Origin: Ciborinia camelliae | Lineage: Eukaryota > Ascomycota > Leotiomycetes > Helotiales > Sclerotiniaceae | Assembly: GCA_025890175.1 (NCBI GenBank) | Contig: JANPYM010000004.1 | Location: forward strand, 2,899,719 to 2,930,083 | Direction: 5' to 3' | Length of the DNA stretch: 30,365 bases | In this document: one piece after another, positions 1 to 10,384 of the stretch | Layout of the letters: each line of letters starts with the position of its first letter | How positions within the stretch are numbered: position 1 is the first letter of the stretch | Made by a program: the position numbers and the translations under genes | Notes under the pieces: generated by a model | What the model was told of the DNA's origin: nothing | Seen by the model: the letters and a program-made list of their open reading frames with translations, nothing else | Databases searched by the model: none

Positions 1-155
1 ATATGCAATATGCAATGGGTGGTCGGCGCTTGTTGTTGTTGGGGAGGAATCGGGCGCGCCAAAATGAAAAAAAAAGTGGAGTGTGAAAAGAGAAGTGTGA
101 AAAGAGAAGTTCGTTGTATATTATTGGTCGGGCACGTGGCAGGCAGGTAGTAGGC

Positions 156-223
156 TGGTGAGGTGTGGTGAGGTGTGGTGAGGTGGTGAGGTGAGGTGGT
201 GAGGTGAGGTGGTGAGGTGAGGT
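156..223 (+). repeat. GGTGA-type minisatellite
   Basis: Alternating GGTGA and GGTGTGGTGA / GGTGAGGT units repeated about ten times without a long interruption. Simple repeat; no function is visible. Confidence 0.85.
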
Positions 224-704
224 GGTTCTTCGTTCGCTGCTAGCCCAGCTAGCCCAGCTAGCCGCCCACGTATGTCAATTTTATAACATCAGCGATACGT
301 GAATAAATGAATGCATGAATGCATGAATGAATAAAAAGTTTTATATATGGATATGTGTGTGTGTGTGTGTATTGTGTTTGGGAGGGTTTGAGAGGGTTTG
401 GGAGGGTTTGATGCGGTTTGGTGGGGTCGTCTGCGTGTGTTGGATGTATTGGTGAGAATGTATGTGCATATTGATGATGAGAGATAGGTAGGTAGGTAGG
501 TATTTGATTCCTGGTTGGTTTCCTTATTTTTCTTAATTTCCTTATTTTACTTACTTTCCTTACTTATTGTTGTTGTTGTGAACCTATCTAGAGACCTACC
601 TAGGGACGTACCTACATAATGTGTATAATATACTATACTAGATATTTTTATCGGGCAGGCGGGCGGGCGGACTGGCATTTTGCGCGCTGTGGTCTCTAGG
701 TACC

Positions 705-1015
705 TGGGTATGGTGGATATGGTGGGTAAAAAGGGGGGTAAGGTAAAAAGGGGGGTAAAAAGGGGGGTAAGGTGGGTAAGGTGGGTATGTGTGTGTGTGT
801 GTTTGAGGGGGAGGAAGGTAGGGAAGTGAGGTTAAAAAGGTAAGGTACTTGGTGAGGGAGGTAGGTAGGGTTGGTAAGGTACTTGGTGAGGTAAGGTATG
901 TGTATAGGTAAGTGTGTGTGTGTGTGTTTGAGGGGGAAGGGAGGCGGGAAAGGGGGGGTAGGGAGGGAGAGAAGGAGGAAGGGGGAAGGAAGGTTGGAAG
1001 GAAGGAAGGTAGTTG
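705..1015 (+). repeat. Purine-rich compound repeat with a duplicated GT module
   Basis: A G-rich tract built from GGGGGGTAAAAA and GGTAAGGTAC units. A module made of a (GT)n run followed by TTTGAGGGGGA occurs twice, near 788-815 and 912-935, each followed by GGAAGG-type purine runs. The duplication indicates segmental duplication of a repeat block rather than a coding sequence. Confidence 0.75.
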
Positions 1016-1514
1016 CATGGGATTGGATGAGATGGGATTGGTAGAATGGAAGATCTGGGGTTTGTGGATGATAAGATTAGGAGTTTAATATAATGCAATG
1101 CAATACAATGTATGTAACGCAAGTGTGCGGAGGACTCGGGAGGTCGATTGATTGATTGATTGACTATATTGGATATTTCATGCACAAGGGATGTTTTCCA
1201 GTTGCTTTCATGCTTTTGTTCTTGTTGTTGTTTAGGGGATAGGGGATGGGGGATGATCTTTTTATTTTATTTCGAGGCGTGCTATTGGAGTGTTTGTGTG
1301 AATGTGTGAATGAGTGAATGGTGTTAATATGGATGGATAGTTATGGATTGTTATGTCGTTGATGGATATATATGTATGGTTATGATTATGGTTATTCATG
1401 ATAGGATAGGATAGGAAATAAGCGGAAGATCTTTTGATGTAGTTGTGATTAGGACCTTAAGGACAACAAGGCATCCCAGTTCAGACACTAGCATGGCATT
1501 GGACCCCCATATAG

Positions 1515-3461
1515 TCACTTAGCTTCTAACGATGTGAAGACTCCCATCGTCTTCGATTTTGGAACCCTAACAGCTCGCCAAATCATCCACCGTGGTGCTC
1601 CAGGCTCTACGAGACCGAAGTCGTAATTGAGAATGAGCTGGGCAAGTACGACCTTTATGAAGGCAGTGGCATAGTAGCGCCCAGGACTAGTTTCCGCCCG
1701 TCTATGTTAGAATCGCTTATTTCGATATACTTATGCAGAGTGTCTCAAGACGAGATAGTTGCTTACCATGACATTCTTCTAGTACCCCACATCAAAAATG
1801 AATTGTCCACATCTGTGATCTTTGACGGCGTAGGTTGCTTTGCCCGTGCATCTGCCTTCGTGGAGTGCTCAAATTTCCGACGGAAAGGATGCTCAGACAT
1901 ATTATGGACTTACTTGATTCGACGGGAGTCAAACGCGCGGATTCCTTCATAAAGCTGTCGAGAAGAGGAAGACCCTTACCGCTACGCTCAAATTCGGCGT
2001 ATTGGTCTTTCAGCTCTTCGCGCATGGGACCAATATCTTCAGGGTGAAAACAAAGGTCATGGATAGCATACACGATTGTCTGAGTTGTGCATCAGCTAGA
2101 GAATATATCACGCTAAAAGTAACAGAAAGCTTACAGTGGACAAAATATGCACGGAGCCAAACCATATTGTTATCAATTCATAAATGACACGCTCTGCGGA
2201 CCATGGTTGTCCCTTAGGTGCTGTTTCAATGATCCAAGAGATAAAATCGGCCTGGTTTGCTATATCAAGTCTCCGGATCATCGACTTGAGATACTTTTAA
2301 ACTTACATGCTTCGGAACAGTGTGTCCTATCTTCTGGAGCTCGCGTTCCCGAACATGTTCTTTGGCAACAGGGATGAGACAACTAAAGAAAGTCCGGTGG
2401 GCACTAAGACGGCGGCTCAGTATTCCGCCAACCAAACTATTTTTATACTTTTGTTAGCAACCCGCAATCTATTATTCAAAGAGTTGACTTACGGAAGCAT
2501 AAATACGGGCATTAGTTTCACGATTTCGGCGTTGATAAGTGTCTGCTCGACATATGTCAGAGCTGAGGATATAAATTTGTCTTTGAATGCTGCCAAAATG
2601 TTAAGTCAACATGATATCTAGGAGAGGCACCGAAAGAAATATTCCGGGAAACAACCGTGTATCGGGGAAGTAAAGACGGTATTATTATCATACCAAGTTC
2701 TTTTCCAAATAACGAGTAGCCATTAAGCAGCGTTACGAGTTCCATCATCATTGGGTAGATCGGGGAGTATATCATCGCTAAAGGTTTTATCAGTATCACA
2801 CCACTGGATGGAAGCTGCCCACTTACAGTTGACAACGGGGTTCTTCGCACGCATCTCACTAAATTTGGCATTCGTAAGAGTGCCCAAGTCTGGCAAGGGC
2901 TGGGGAAGATTGTTGGTGAGCCACTGGTGTACTTAGAATGCGCACGAAGCCGACCCCTTCCACGCCACGACGATCGAACCAGTTGAAGCCATTCATGGTA
3001 TACAAAGGCTGCAGCATATGTTTGGTTGCCCCATTAAGGGAGAGGAAATTGGCGGGTGCATTGTCGAGCTCCTTTATGTGTGCTGGGTCAGAGACGAAGA
3101 GCATGCGTGCATCGGGTGCTAGGACTTCAAAAGGCTTCTCATGAGACTGGCATATGTTAGCTGGATCGAAAATCTATAGGCTGGATAACTATATGAACAC
3201 CTTTCTGTAGCTCTCCTGTATGATACCTGGGCCGTTGAACAAGTACGCCCAAGCACGCATACGCCGTGTCACTAGTTTTGCAATCGGGTTCTGACCGAGG
3301 AGCCAAGAAGACGTGGACTTCGTATCAACCGATCTATTCTTGATCACAAATAGGAACAATACGAAGGCAAAGAGAATGAGGTATCCGCTCAGAGTATTGG
3401 CAGATATATGCGAGGTTGAGGGAGAGAAAGTCTGGGGAAGAGAGATTTGATCAATCGCCAT
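1515..3461 (-). pseudogene. Fungal microsomal cytochrome P450, probably a pseudogene
   Basis: Class II membrane-anchored P450 monooxygenase. The start at 3461 (MAIDQISLPQ) is followed by one hydrophobic anchor (residues about 22-40). Inferred introns on the minus strand: 3200-3147, 2826-2778, 2693-2590, 2492-2437, 2134-2080 and 1766-1687, most with GTAAGT-like donors and CTAAC-like branch sites. Visible landmarks are the I-helix exon (WFGSVHILST, joined to TIVYAIHD), the K-helix ExxR as ESAR, and the heme loop WGTRRMS-CPGR. The heme Cys codon is split by the last intron and is restored on splicing. Stop at 1515. Odd features: the frame changes without a usable intron near 2922 and near 2268. 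Between VES after the K-helix and HPFRR, about 40-45 residues normally present in the family are missing and only about 22 nt remain. I infer a disabled gene. The substrate is unknown. Confidence 0.82.
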
Positions 3462-4955
3462 GGCCAACTGATGGGATAGGTGCCAAAGAATGGAGAAATA
3501 TCGGTTTGAAAAGAGGGAATATCTGAAGCCCAGAAACATAAATGTAGTATTCCGACTTAAATAGGATTTCACAAGCGTGGATCTAGAAAGTGGCGAGGTC
3601 AGAAAAAACTTCTCATCACTTTTACACTTCCTTCCTTACCTTCTTCCAGTTAGAAGATTTAGCACTCTCCAAAACTTCCTCGAGGCACTCCTCCTTCCCG
3701 TTATCTTTTCATCCCTCGTCCCCCTACCCCCTACCCCCTTCCAACATATTTCAACCACACGTAGCAAAATATTCCCTTCATTTCATCAAAGTTCTTCCAC
3801 ATACCCTTGGATTATTCAATGTGATTGTGAAAATGTACGAGGCTGGTGCGGCCCTCCTACCCTCTCTACTCTCCCCTAACAAACGTGGCAGCGCTTTCCC
3901 TATCGTACCATATGAAATCCCCCGTGTCCGGACTCTTCGATGTGCTTGCGAGAATTCTTCCTACGACCCTGTTATTTTCAATCTCATGCGGCGTTGCGGC
4001 ACTTAAAAGCCCAATGATGAATCTTGGAATTCTCCTGTATCTCTCCTTTTGATTTCAACCGGTTGCCGGTTGCTTACTTGTGTTTACATAGCTACCAACG
4101 ACTCATATACGCGTAGCTGTTACCGGGTTAGTGGTTCGTCACCTCGGTAAACTTCTCTCGACTAGTATCAGGAATAGCGAACCGATTTACATACAGCAAG
4201 ACTCTCACAGTACCAGAAATCAGATCGGACCCAAGGGCAAGATTCGCTTCTCAAACCTACCCGCCTAACCATCCTCGTCCAGTTTCAAAAAGTCAAGTTC
4301 TTCCACTAATGAAACATGTGGAGTAATACAACAGACAGAGAAAACCTTCGGATGTCAATACCTTGCCTCGACTTCATGTTGTTGTGTGTAAGCAAGGAGA
4401 CATGTCCTTCTTATCCGAGTCATCCGAATATCTCACAGGGGCGTCATTTAAGGCTGAACCAAGTTTTCACTACCGAATGTGACTATTCCTCACACGAACT
4501 AATAATATTCGGCATATAAGACGCCTTGGCCGTGTATAATATAATACTAATAGCCGTCGTGGGCTCCAGCCTCCGCTCCTACTGTTAATCAGAATTGGTC
4601 TATACGAGAAAATGGTCTGTACCAGAAAGTGGTCTGTACGGCTCCTCCCTATTGACAAATTGGATCAATTTATCCGAACTAAGCGTTTTCAGTTAAACCC
4701 CAAATTGTTGATCCTCCGAGTCATGGCGATATGACTAAAAACTTCAACCAGAAGTATAGTACAGGCACGTCAAAACAAAACTTGAACGAAGGACGAAATC
4801 AAGATGAGCTTCTAAATACTTCATGGAATTATGGATTGAATGACTGGAAACTGACATTGACGAAGACGATGGCAAGGCTCATCTACTTCAAACAAAACAA
4901 AGCATACGTTTTGGGATTTTTTTGCCATTCTACTACAAGCTAGTAGGCAACTATT
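3462..4955. other. Intergenic region upstream of the P450, no gene seen
   Basis: Contains the presumed promoter of the P450 gene (pyrimidine-rich plus strand, 3600-3800) and the 3' flank of the SnoaL-like gene. A plus-strand frame of 138 codons (3590-4006) is Ser/Pro/Leu-rich, has no recognisable domain and lies over the P450 5' flank, so I do not call it. Short direct repeats of CCGGTTGC lie near 4060-4075. Confidence 0.6.
4593..4640 (+). repeat. Three tandem copies of a ~17-bp motif
   Basis: Three consecutive copies of a motif of the form TGGTCTRTACNAGAAA, the last ending in TGGTCTGTACGG. It lies 3' of the SnoaL-like gene and upstream of the P450, so it could be a clustered regulator site or a chance minisatellite. 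Nothing in the sequence decides between these. Confidence 0.6.
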
Positions 4956-5446
4956 TTAATTAACACCATGCTCGGGTGCTCCGCCCTGAGGACCCCAAAC
5001 CGAACGTTCTTGCAACCATTCCAACTTTCCACTCTCTTTGTCTACTTTTGCAAACATGAAGCTTTCAAATTCGGTTTCTACCCCATCGACCTTGATTGTC
5101 CCAGTCATGTGCGCCGCCAGTCTGTCTCCATCGCGGAGAAATTGATCGCTATTCATTAAGAACACATCCGTGTCAGCTTCAAGTATGTTTGTCTTGGATT
5201 GGTGAAGAAGAGATGCTTAGTTCGAGGAGCTACTTACACAACTGGTTTATAATCACTAATCTTAGCTCGCCACTCCTCGATACCCTTAACGAAGACATCA
5301 AACTCCAAACGATTTCCGTTCATCAAGTGATAGAATGTGGGCAGTGAGGTGCTCTCGGCATAGAGCTTTGCTTCTGCGGGTGGACCAGTAAGACTCCACT
5401 CCATAGCGCGCTGGAAGCCTTCGATCGTGGATGAGTATTCGGACAT
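4956..5446 (-). CDS. SnoaL/NTF2-like small protein
   Basis: Predicted cytoplasmic protein of about 133 residues with the cone-shaped NTF2-like fold (SnoaL-like polyketide cyclase / ketosteroid-isomerase relatives). I take the start at 5446 (MSEYSSTIEGFQRAM) because family members begin with such a helix; an upstream ATG in frame at 5494 would only add 16 residues. One intron, 5237-5149 (89 nt, GTAAGT donor, TAG acceptor), splits a Val codon in SDYKPVV and continues as DQFLRDGDRLAAHMTG. Visible family features are the N-terminal helix, TFYHLMNGNRLEFDVFVKGI, the strand TGTIKVDGVETEFESFMFAKVD and the C-terminal LEWLQERSVWG. Length and frame look intact. The reaction is unknown: such proteins cyclise, dehydrate or only bind small molecules. 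The P450 on the same strand makes a secondary-metabolism role plausible but unproven. Confidence 0.8.
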
Positions 5447-6179
5447 GGTAGATGAGGGGTAATTTATTGAAAAATTCAGGGCGGTTGAGAACAACTGGCT
5501 GGGTTTATTCTCTCCTTCTTCTTCGGAAGAAAACTATGGATGATTTTTGCGAAAGATGAGAAGTCGGTCTGCTTGTGGTCTTTATGTTTGTGTCAAGTAC
5601 GTGTGCTGTGCCTCTTAAATGGCAGTTGGAGTGCCGTTGGCTTGGGTGGGTATTGGGGATGTATAGTGGGGGCTGACACTAATAACCCTTGATTATGTGA
5701 ACAAGCATTTTTTAAAATAGGTCAGTGGCGCGTGGTGTCACACCACCACCACACAAATCATATGTGTGAGAGTCCTCTTATTACCATCTTCACCGACTGG
5801 TGGCTACACGTAAATGTTGCCTGTTCTTCAATAAAAAATGGTGGTCAGACCAGTATCGTTTTTCAGAAGTCGCTGTGCCTGTTAGGCTCTGTTCTAGACC
5901 TTGGTTGCTGCATGTAGACCAGATACAATGTACTTCAAAAGCATTGAAAATAAAGATATCTAAAAGGCAGTAGGTTGAAGATCTTAATTTTAATTGGCTA
6001 TTAAAATCTGATCAATTTGAGCCGTTTTTTTTATACTGAAACCCTATTCATTAGATCAAATCTATTGTATCAAAACTTTTCGAGTTGCAAAGACATCTGA
6101 CACCCAACCAATGGCCAGGGTGGCCAATTCTTGTATTTGCAGATCGTAGAGACTAAAGCATCCAGAATTAATGAAATAA
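5447..6179. other. Intergenic, 5' flank of the SnoaL-like gene
   Basis: No gene seen. The first 150 bp should hold the promoter of the minus-strand SnoaL-like gene (TTCTCTCC/TTCTTCTTC tract near 5507-5525). The rest becomes A+T-rich towards 6050 without a recognisable element. Confidence 0.5.
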
Positions 6180-6345
6180 GATGCAGACAAAAGCTACCGG
6201 CCAATTTACCATTACAGTAGATATCGGCCGCATAATGTCCGTGGAGTAGCAAAACTCTGGCATCGTCGAGACGGTCATACTGACCTAGCATCTTCAACAA
6301 TATACGTGCTCTTGCGGCACGTATGAGACCAAGAGTGCCTTATCC
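6180..6345 (-). pseudogene. Short conserved-looking gene relic, unidentified
   Basis: On the minus strand an open stretch reads TLGLIRAARARILL, then KMLGQYDRLDDARVLLL, then HGHYAADIYCNGKLAG, which has the look of real protein (amphipathic helix followed by strands) rather than random translation. The HGHYAADIYCNGK portion loosely recalls the central strands of NTF2/SnoaL-like proteins, but I cannot name it. An in-frame TAA lies immediately upstream, and what follows KLAG (near 6190) looks non-coding, so it is at best one exon of a decayed gene. Confidence 0.3.
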
Positions 6346-6349
6346 TGCG

Positions 6350-6500
6350 TGTGCCTCTTTCATGGACCTTGAATCTTCATCGATTCATGCAGTCTACCCT
6401 GTGCTATGCCTCTTTCCATACGCCTCGAATCTTCATTGAACCTTCTCCTCATTCTGTGCCTCTTTCTATATGCTTTGAGTCTTCGTCAATCCACGTAACC
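6350..6500 (+). repeat. Three degenerate tandem copies of a ~50-bp unit
   Basis: Three successive units begin at about 6350, 6401 and 6453. Each starts with GTG(CTAT)GCCTCTTTC, then carries a T/C-rich stretch with TGAATCTTCAT or TGAGTCTTCGT, and ends in a variable tail. Divergence is about 25-30 percent by eye. The array sits directly upstream of the rhodopsin-like gene, so it occupies its promoter region. Confidence 0.75.
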
Positions 6501-6617
6501 GCTTGTTAAACATAGATGTCTGTCGATCCAAATGCTTCGCCAGACAGGAGTTCTCAACATATTCCACCTTTTCCCTACCTTCAGCGGGCTCTCGGCTTCT
6601 CCAACTCACATGACACA

Positions 6618-7994
6618 ATGAACTCATTTATTGATCTTTGTCAGGTCCCAGCAGCGCCCTCTCCGAATGGCCAATATAATTTTGTCAGCCCCGCTTCATT
6701 GGCGCCGGTTTTGATGGGCGTTATGGGAGTCCTGGGGGCATGGGGAATCATATTTACTGCCGCTAGATTCTACATCAATATCCGGGTACTGGGTTTGGAT
6801 GACTGTAAGTGCAGGTAATTGTCAAATATAGACTTTTCATACATGTTTACCGTGTCTAATTACCTTGACCATAACATAGATTTCAACTTGATTTCTCTTT
6901 TCTTCTCGATAGCCATCTTGGGTATTGAGAGCACCCGTGAGTACTTCCCTGTGACCGAAGAAAACACGCCTATAGTGACTGATCAAATTGTCTTCGTACA
7001 CAGAACTCAAGGTAGCACGCCATATCTGGGACGTACCAGCGTGCTTTTTCGATTCCGACAATGCAAGAGTGCTTTATTCAGGCTTTCGTACCTAGTAAAA
7101 CCTACCATTGCTAATCAGTAACACAGGGTATTTACATTCCGGCAGTTCTCCTTCAGATCGGTTCCTTCTTCGCCAAAGCGTCCATTTTCTTCTTTTTCGT
7201 AGACTTTTCAAGATACACAATTGGATACGCATTGCCATATGGATTGGCCTGACAATCGACTTCTTGCTGTATGCGGTCGGTGTCGCGGTATCCACATACT
7301 ATGAGACGCCGCGAGCCGGCGAGTCATGGGTTGCCATATTGGATGGGCGCACGTTGATCCCGCTTCGCTGGTGGCAGATTCAATCGGGCCTTACCATAGC
7401 GCTGGATGCGTATATCTTCATTTTGCCGCTGCCCGTTGTAGCAAGGCTAAACATGCCTATGCGACAACGGATTCAACTCATTGCCGTGTTTTCTCTCGCT
7501 CTCTTGTGAGTCTCAATCTAATATTTATGGCCACTCGGCCATTCTATTCCTTATAAATCTAATTTTTAACGGTTTAACAAAGGGGTATCGGGACAAGTAT
7601 CGCTTCTCTGGTGGAGAGAATCAAAATCAAAACTGCCATCGACCAGACTTGGATATCCACCATCCTTTCTCTTTGCAGGTAAATCATTCCAAACTCTCCG
7701 GAACCGCCCTTCATGACCGGCTTTACTTGTGTGTTTTCGTGCAGCAAACTAATCGCAGCATTCTCTAGCGCCGTCGAGCTCAACGTAGCCATCATTGTAT
7801 GCTCCGCGTCCGCTTTCGCTAGCTTTTCACGCACGCATCTAGTCAACCTGTCCGTCGTCAAGCTACTCCTCTCTACCTTCTCTACCAGCAGCAAGAACAA
7901 AACGTACGATTCGGAGGGTGCTATAAGCGGTGGCATATCTGGAAACAAGGCCATGCCACTTGACCGCAACCACCTATTGAATATCACGAGCTGA
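6618..7994 (+). CDS. Fungal rhodopsin-domain (PTH11-like) integral membrane protein
   Basis: Multi-spanning plasma-membrane protein of the fungal rhodopsin-like family (PF20684 type; PTH11 relatives, some of which act as GPCR-like sensors). I choose 6618 (MNSFIDLCQVPAAPSPNGQ) because family members begin M-[x]-DLCQxPAAPSPNG; an in-frame ATG at 6516 is less likely. Proposed exons: 6618-6804, 6913-6936 (a 24-nt micro-exon), 7004-7068, 7127-7505, 7583-7678, 7745-7994. The 7068 donor is the least certain. Hallmarks are LGLDD after TM1, LKVARHIWDVPACFF, IFILPLPVVARLNMP, the SKLIAAFSSAVELNVAIIV segment and the C-terminal SAFASFSRTH. About six membrane spans are evident; the second usual span is shortened. 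Near 7966-7975 the frame appears to slip: a +1 or -1 reading continues with IEYHELTDRWKLRSEA, typical of the family's tail, to a stop at 8113. The annotated stop may therefore reflect a recent frameshift. Confidence 0.75.
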
Positions 7995-8113
7995 CTGACA
8001 GGTGGAAATTGAGGAGCGAGGCTACTTCAGACCCAGACAAAGCTCAGCCAGCAGATTTGCCTGAAAATGGTATCGTACAAACACGGGATTTTGATCACCG
8101 TTCAGGGGAATGA

Positions 8114-8627
8114 AACGTATGAAAGTTACAAACCAAGATATACGAGATACAAGAGCGTGTTGTCGTCCAGTTTGCAGCGGGTGGATAACAGGCACTTGGT
8201 TGTTACCAAGTTTTATTACCGTGAGATATCTGAGAATATGAGCATGGGAGGACTCGCAGGGCCTAAAACGTATTCTATTATCATTAATAAATATATTTAA
8301 AAAACAATTGATATTTTATAAACGTTAGTATTTCCAAGGGATTAGATGCTGTGGCTTGACTGTGGCTTCCGGAGGATTGCTTAGTCATCCACTAAAATAT
8401 TGTTTACTGGTTCAACCTTTAACTTGTAAACACACTCTCCTTTATCATATACTCAACTTCTTACAAAGTCAACATCAGCTATACAACGTCAAATCTACCC
8501 ATATCTGGATCGATATCGAGTTATTCAAAAAGGCTTGCTTGCCTCTTTACTCCTCCTCTACATCATCAATTTTGATATAGAGTTTGGATCATTGAGGTTA
8601 TTTTTGCTTCAATAATTCATATTCAAC
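8114..8627. other. Intergenic spacer with promoter of the next gene
   Basis: No gene. AATAAA-like signals and an A+T-rich tract near 8270-8300 could serve 3' end formation of the membrane-protein gene. The 150 bp before 8628 are pyrimidine-rich (CTCCTCCTCTAC near 8550), a common fungal promoter feature. Confidence 0.5.
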
Positions 8628-9356
8628 ATGGCGACATCACTGAAGTTCTTCCCTCAATCCAGAGAGCCATTCGGACAAGTAGCAGTCATTATGGTGCGCT
8701 TAGGTCCACTTGACGAATTCAGGCTGAGAAACGTCCGAAAGGATATCTATGGACCAAGGATTCATAATAATAAAATTCCTCAATTGGAAATCATCCGCCA
8801 GTTGGGCACCTCGAACATTACATTTATCAGGCAGACGCTCTCTAAAATTGCGCGCAAACAATCGCGATTTAAAATTGCACTCACCAGCCCGTTTCTTGTA
8901 GACAGATCTACCACATTTAGTCTACACATGCTAGCCTATGCGCCTGAACTGAAATCCATGCGCACAAGAATCCGAGATGTTCTAAAGGACATCGTCACAG
9001 TAGGTAACCAAGATAAGAACCCTTTCTACGGAATTGAGTTCTCCACTGTTGGGGCCTACCATTGGCCTAATGACACCAAAATACTATTGAAATCACATAT
9101 CCCAGCCGAAGAAGGAGACAGTTGGTTGGATCATGCAAAAGAGCAATGCCATAGGAGATTGAATCCTGTGACTGCGACCGGACTCACCCTGATAACATTT
9201 AATAACTATTATCGTGTCAAACGTCATGACAAGCGTGGCACAGTTTTGGCCCGGGTGCCTATCAAGTATCTGCTTGACTCAGAAATCGTTTACGAAGAAT
9301 ATCCATTCGAAGGCAACGAAGCAATTCAACCTTTCGATGCTAGCACACGTATTTAG
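8628..9356 (+). CDS. 2H phosphoesterase-like protein lacking both HxT motifs (tentative)
   Basis: Intact, intron-free ORF of 242 residues. The start context CAACATGGCG is a good fungal Kozak match. Segment order resembles fungal members of the 2'-5' RNA ligase / 2H phosphoesterase superfamily (PF13563 type): strand GQVAVIMV (16-23); the region NNKIPQLEIIRQLG (47-60), where active members have KIPAHxTLF; helix FIRQTLSKIARKQSRF (66-81); strand FKIALTSPFLV (81-91); strand-helix FSLHMLAYAPELKSMRTRI (97-115); NQDKNPFYGIEFSTVG (127-142), where active members have QDxxxFxPHxT; and a late helix-strand EQCHRRLNPVTATGLTLI (172-189). Neither catalytic His is where it is expected, so enzymatic activity would be lost. 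The coding sequence is otherwise undamaged, which argues for a retained non-catalytic role. The family assignment is my pattern match and could be wrong; without it the gene is hypothetical. Confidence 0.45.
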   Translation: MATSLKFFPQSREPFGQVAVIMVRLGPLDEFRLRNVRKDIYGPRIHNNKIPQLEIIRQLGTSNITFIRQTLSKIARKQSRFKIALTSPFLVDRSTTFSLHMLAYAPELKSMRTRIRDVLKDIVTVGNQDKNPFYGIEFSTVGAYHWPNDTKILLKSHIPAEEGDSWLDHAKEQCHRRLNPVTATGLTLITFNNYYRVKRHDKRGTVLARVPIKYLLDSEIVYEEYPFEGNEAIQPFDASTRI

Positions 9357-10370
9357 CTAGGGTTTTACAAAGTAATCCCAATTTCTCATACAATAGGTAC
9401 GCCATGAGATCACCTTTTGCATCCAAATTTTCTACTTTTATGATGTTTTTATCCATTATTCATTTTCGTATCTTCTCTATCCACTGTATGGATTTTAAGA
9501 CTGACTATTCCAAAGTTGGATTCTATCCAAGATCTTAGCAAGTCTGCTATTCTTCTCCGCCTTGGTTCAGAGGAAGGCAAGAAGTCATTGAAAGACATAA
9601 GACTTGTTTTTCTTGATCTTATAAGTGCTGTAATTATGTTTGACTATATTCTGTGGAAGAACAACTCTATTTTCTAAGCAGACTGTATGAGAACAACTAC
9701 AATAGCAACTTATGATCCCAACCATATGGATATTAAAGTTCGAGACCTGGGGTAACATTTATGTTGAGGCATTCTTGACGACGCTATGAGCCTCTTGATA
9801 CTACCTCGGAGCAAGTATGAAGGGAAGAAAGTCTCCAGAGTAAAACTGGACGGGACTGATGTCTGCAAATTTATGCCACTATTTTTTTATAGATGAACAA
9901 TAAATACCCATACCACAAGTTCGTACGCATTTGATAGAACCATGAATTTTCAAATTAGTAATTAATTCACAATCTACATTTATATTTACAGATTTAGCTG
10001 ATCTATCTTCCTCTGTATACATCCTGGCAATTCGATTATAAGTTTCATCACGCCAGTGATTATACCAGTATTTCTATATATAAAACTACAAATTCAATTC
10101 ATCATTCAAGTAATCTGAAGTTTCCAGTTTCCATCTCTATTCTCCTCTCCTCTTCTCTTTCTACTCCACCCTCCACTCAAGATGATATAATACACCACCG
10201 CGACATCCTTCCTTTCCATTCCTTTTCTTCCCCCCCTCTTCTTTCTTTTCTTTCTTTGGATACATAAAATAAATCACAACAGCAAGTGCCAGTCAATATC
10301 AATATCAATATCGAAAATATAAATCTTATTTAAAGACTGTAAACCCTCTTTTCAAGCAGGTCTGGCTGGC
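9357..10370. other. Gene-free spacer
   Basis: No ORF, RNA gene or repeat family recognised. The notable part is 10125-10260, a strongly pyrimidine-rich strand (TCTCC, CTTTCTTTTC runs) that looks like a fungal promoter tract, but no convincing coding sequence follows it. Confidence 0.6.
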
Positions 10371-10384
10371 TGGCTGAGGAAAAG

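Larger units (their letters stand above)
1..1440. other. Gene-free microsatellite belt
   Basis: No supportable gene. The stretch is a patchwork of simple repeats on the plus strand: GGTGA arrays, AGCCC-AGCT copies near 240-262, ATGAATGC near 303-330, GT runs near 352-370, GGGTTTG copies near 378-412, GGTA near 486-502, GATT near 1147-1163. Long minus-strand reading frames here (Pro/Ser/Thr/His-rich) are translations of these purine-rich repeats and show no domain. It separates the 3' end of the P450 gene from whatever lies left of the window. Confidence 0.8.

Noticed and set aside
638..1185. Two minus-strand frames of 117-126 codons rich in Pro, Ser, Thr and His.
   Set aside because: They are translations of G-rich/GT-rich simple repeats, with no domain or codon pattern of a gene.
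1680..1775. Loss of the P450 heme Cys (an unspliced reading gives Ser-Pro-Gly-Arg preceded by stops).
   Set aside because: A GTAAGC...CTAG intron at 1766-1687 joins ATG TCA TG with T CCT GGG CGC, restoring the Cys codon. The heme ligand is present.
3590..4006. 138-codon plus-strand ORF upstream of the P450.
   Set aside because: Ser/Pro/Leu-rich composition from a pyrimidine-rich promoter strand, no recognisable domain, poor context.
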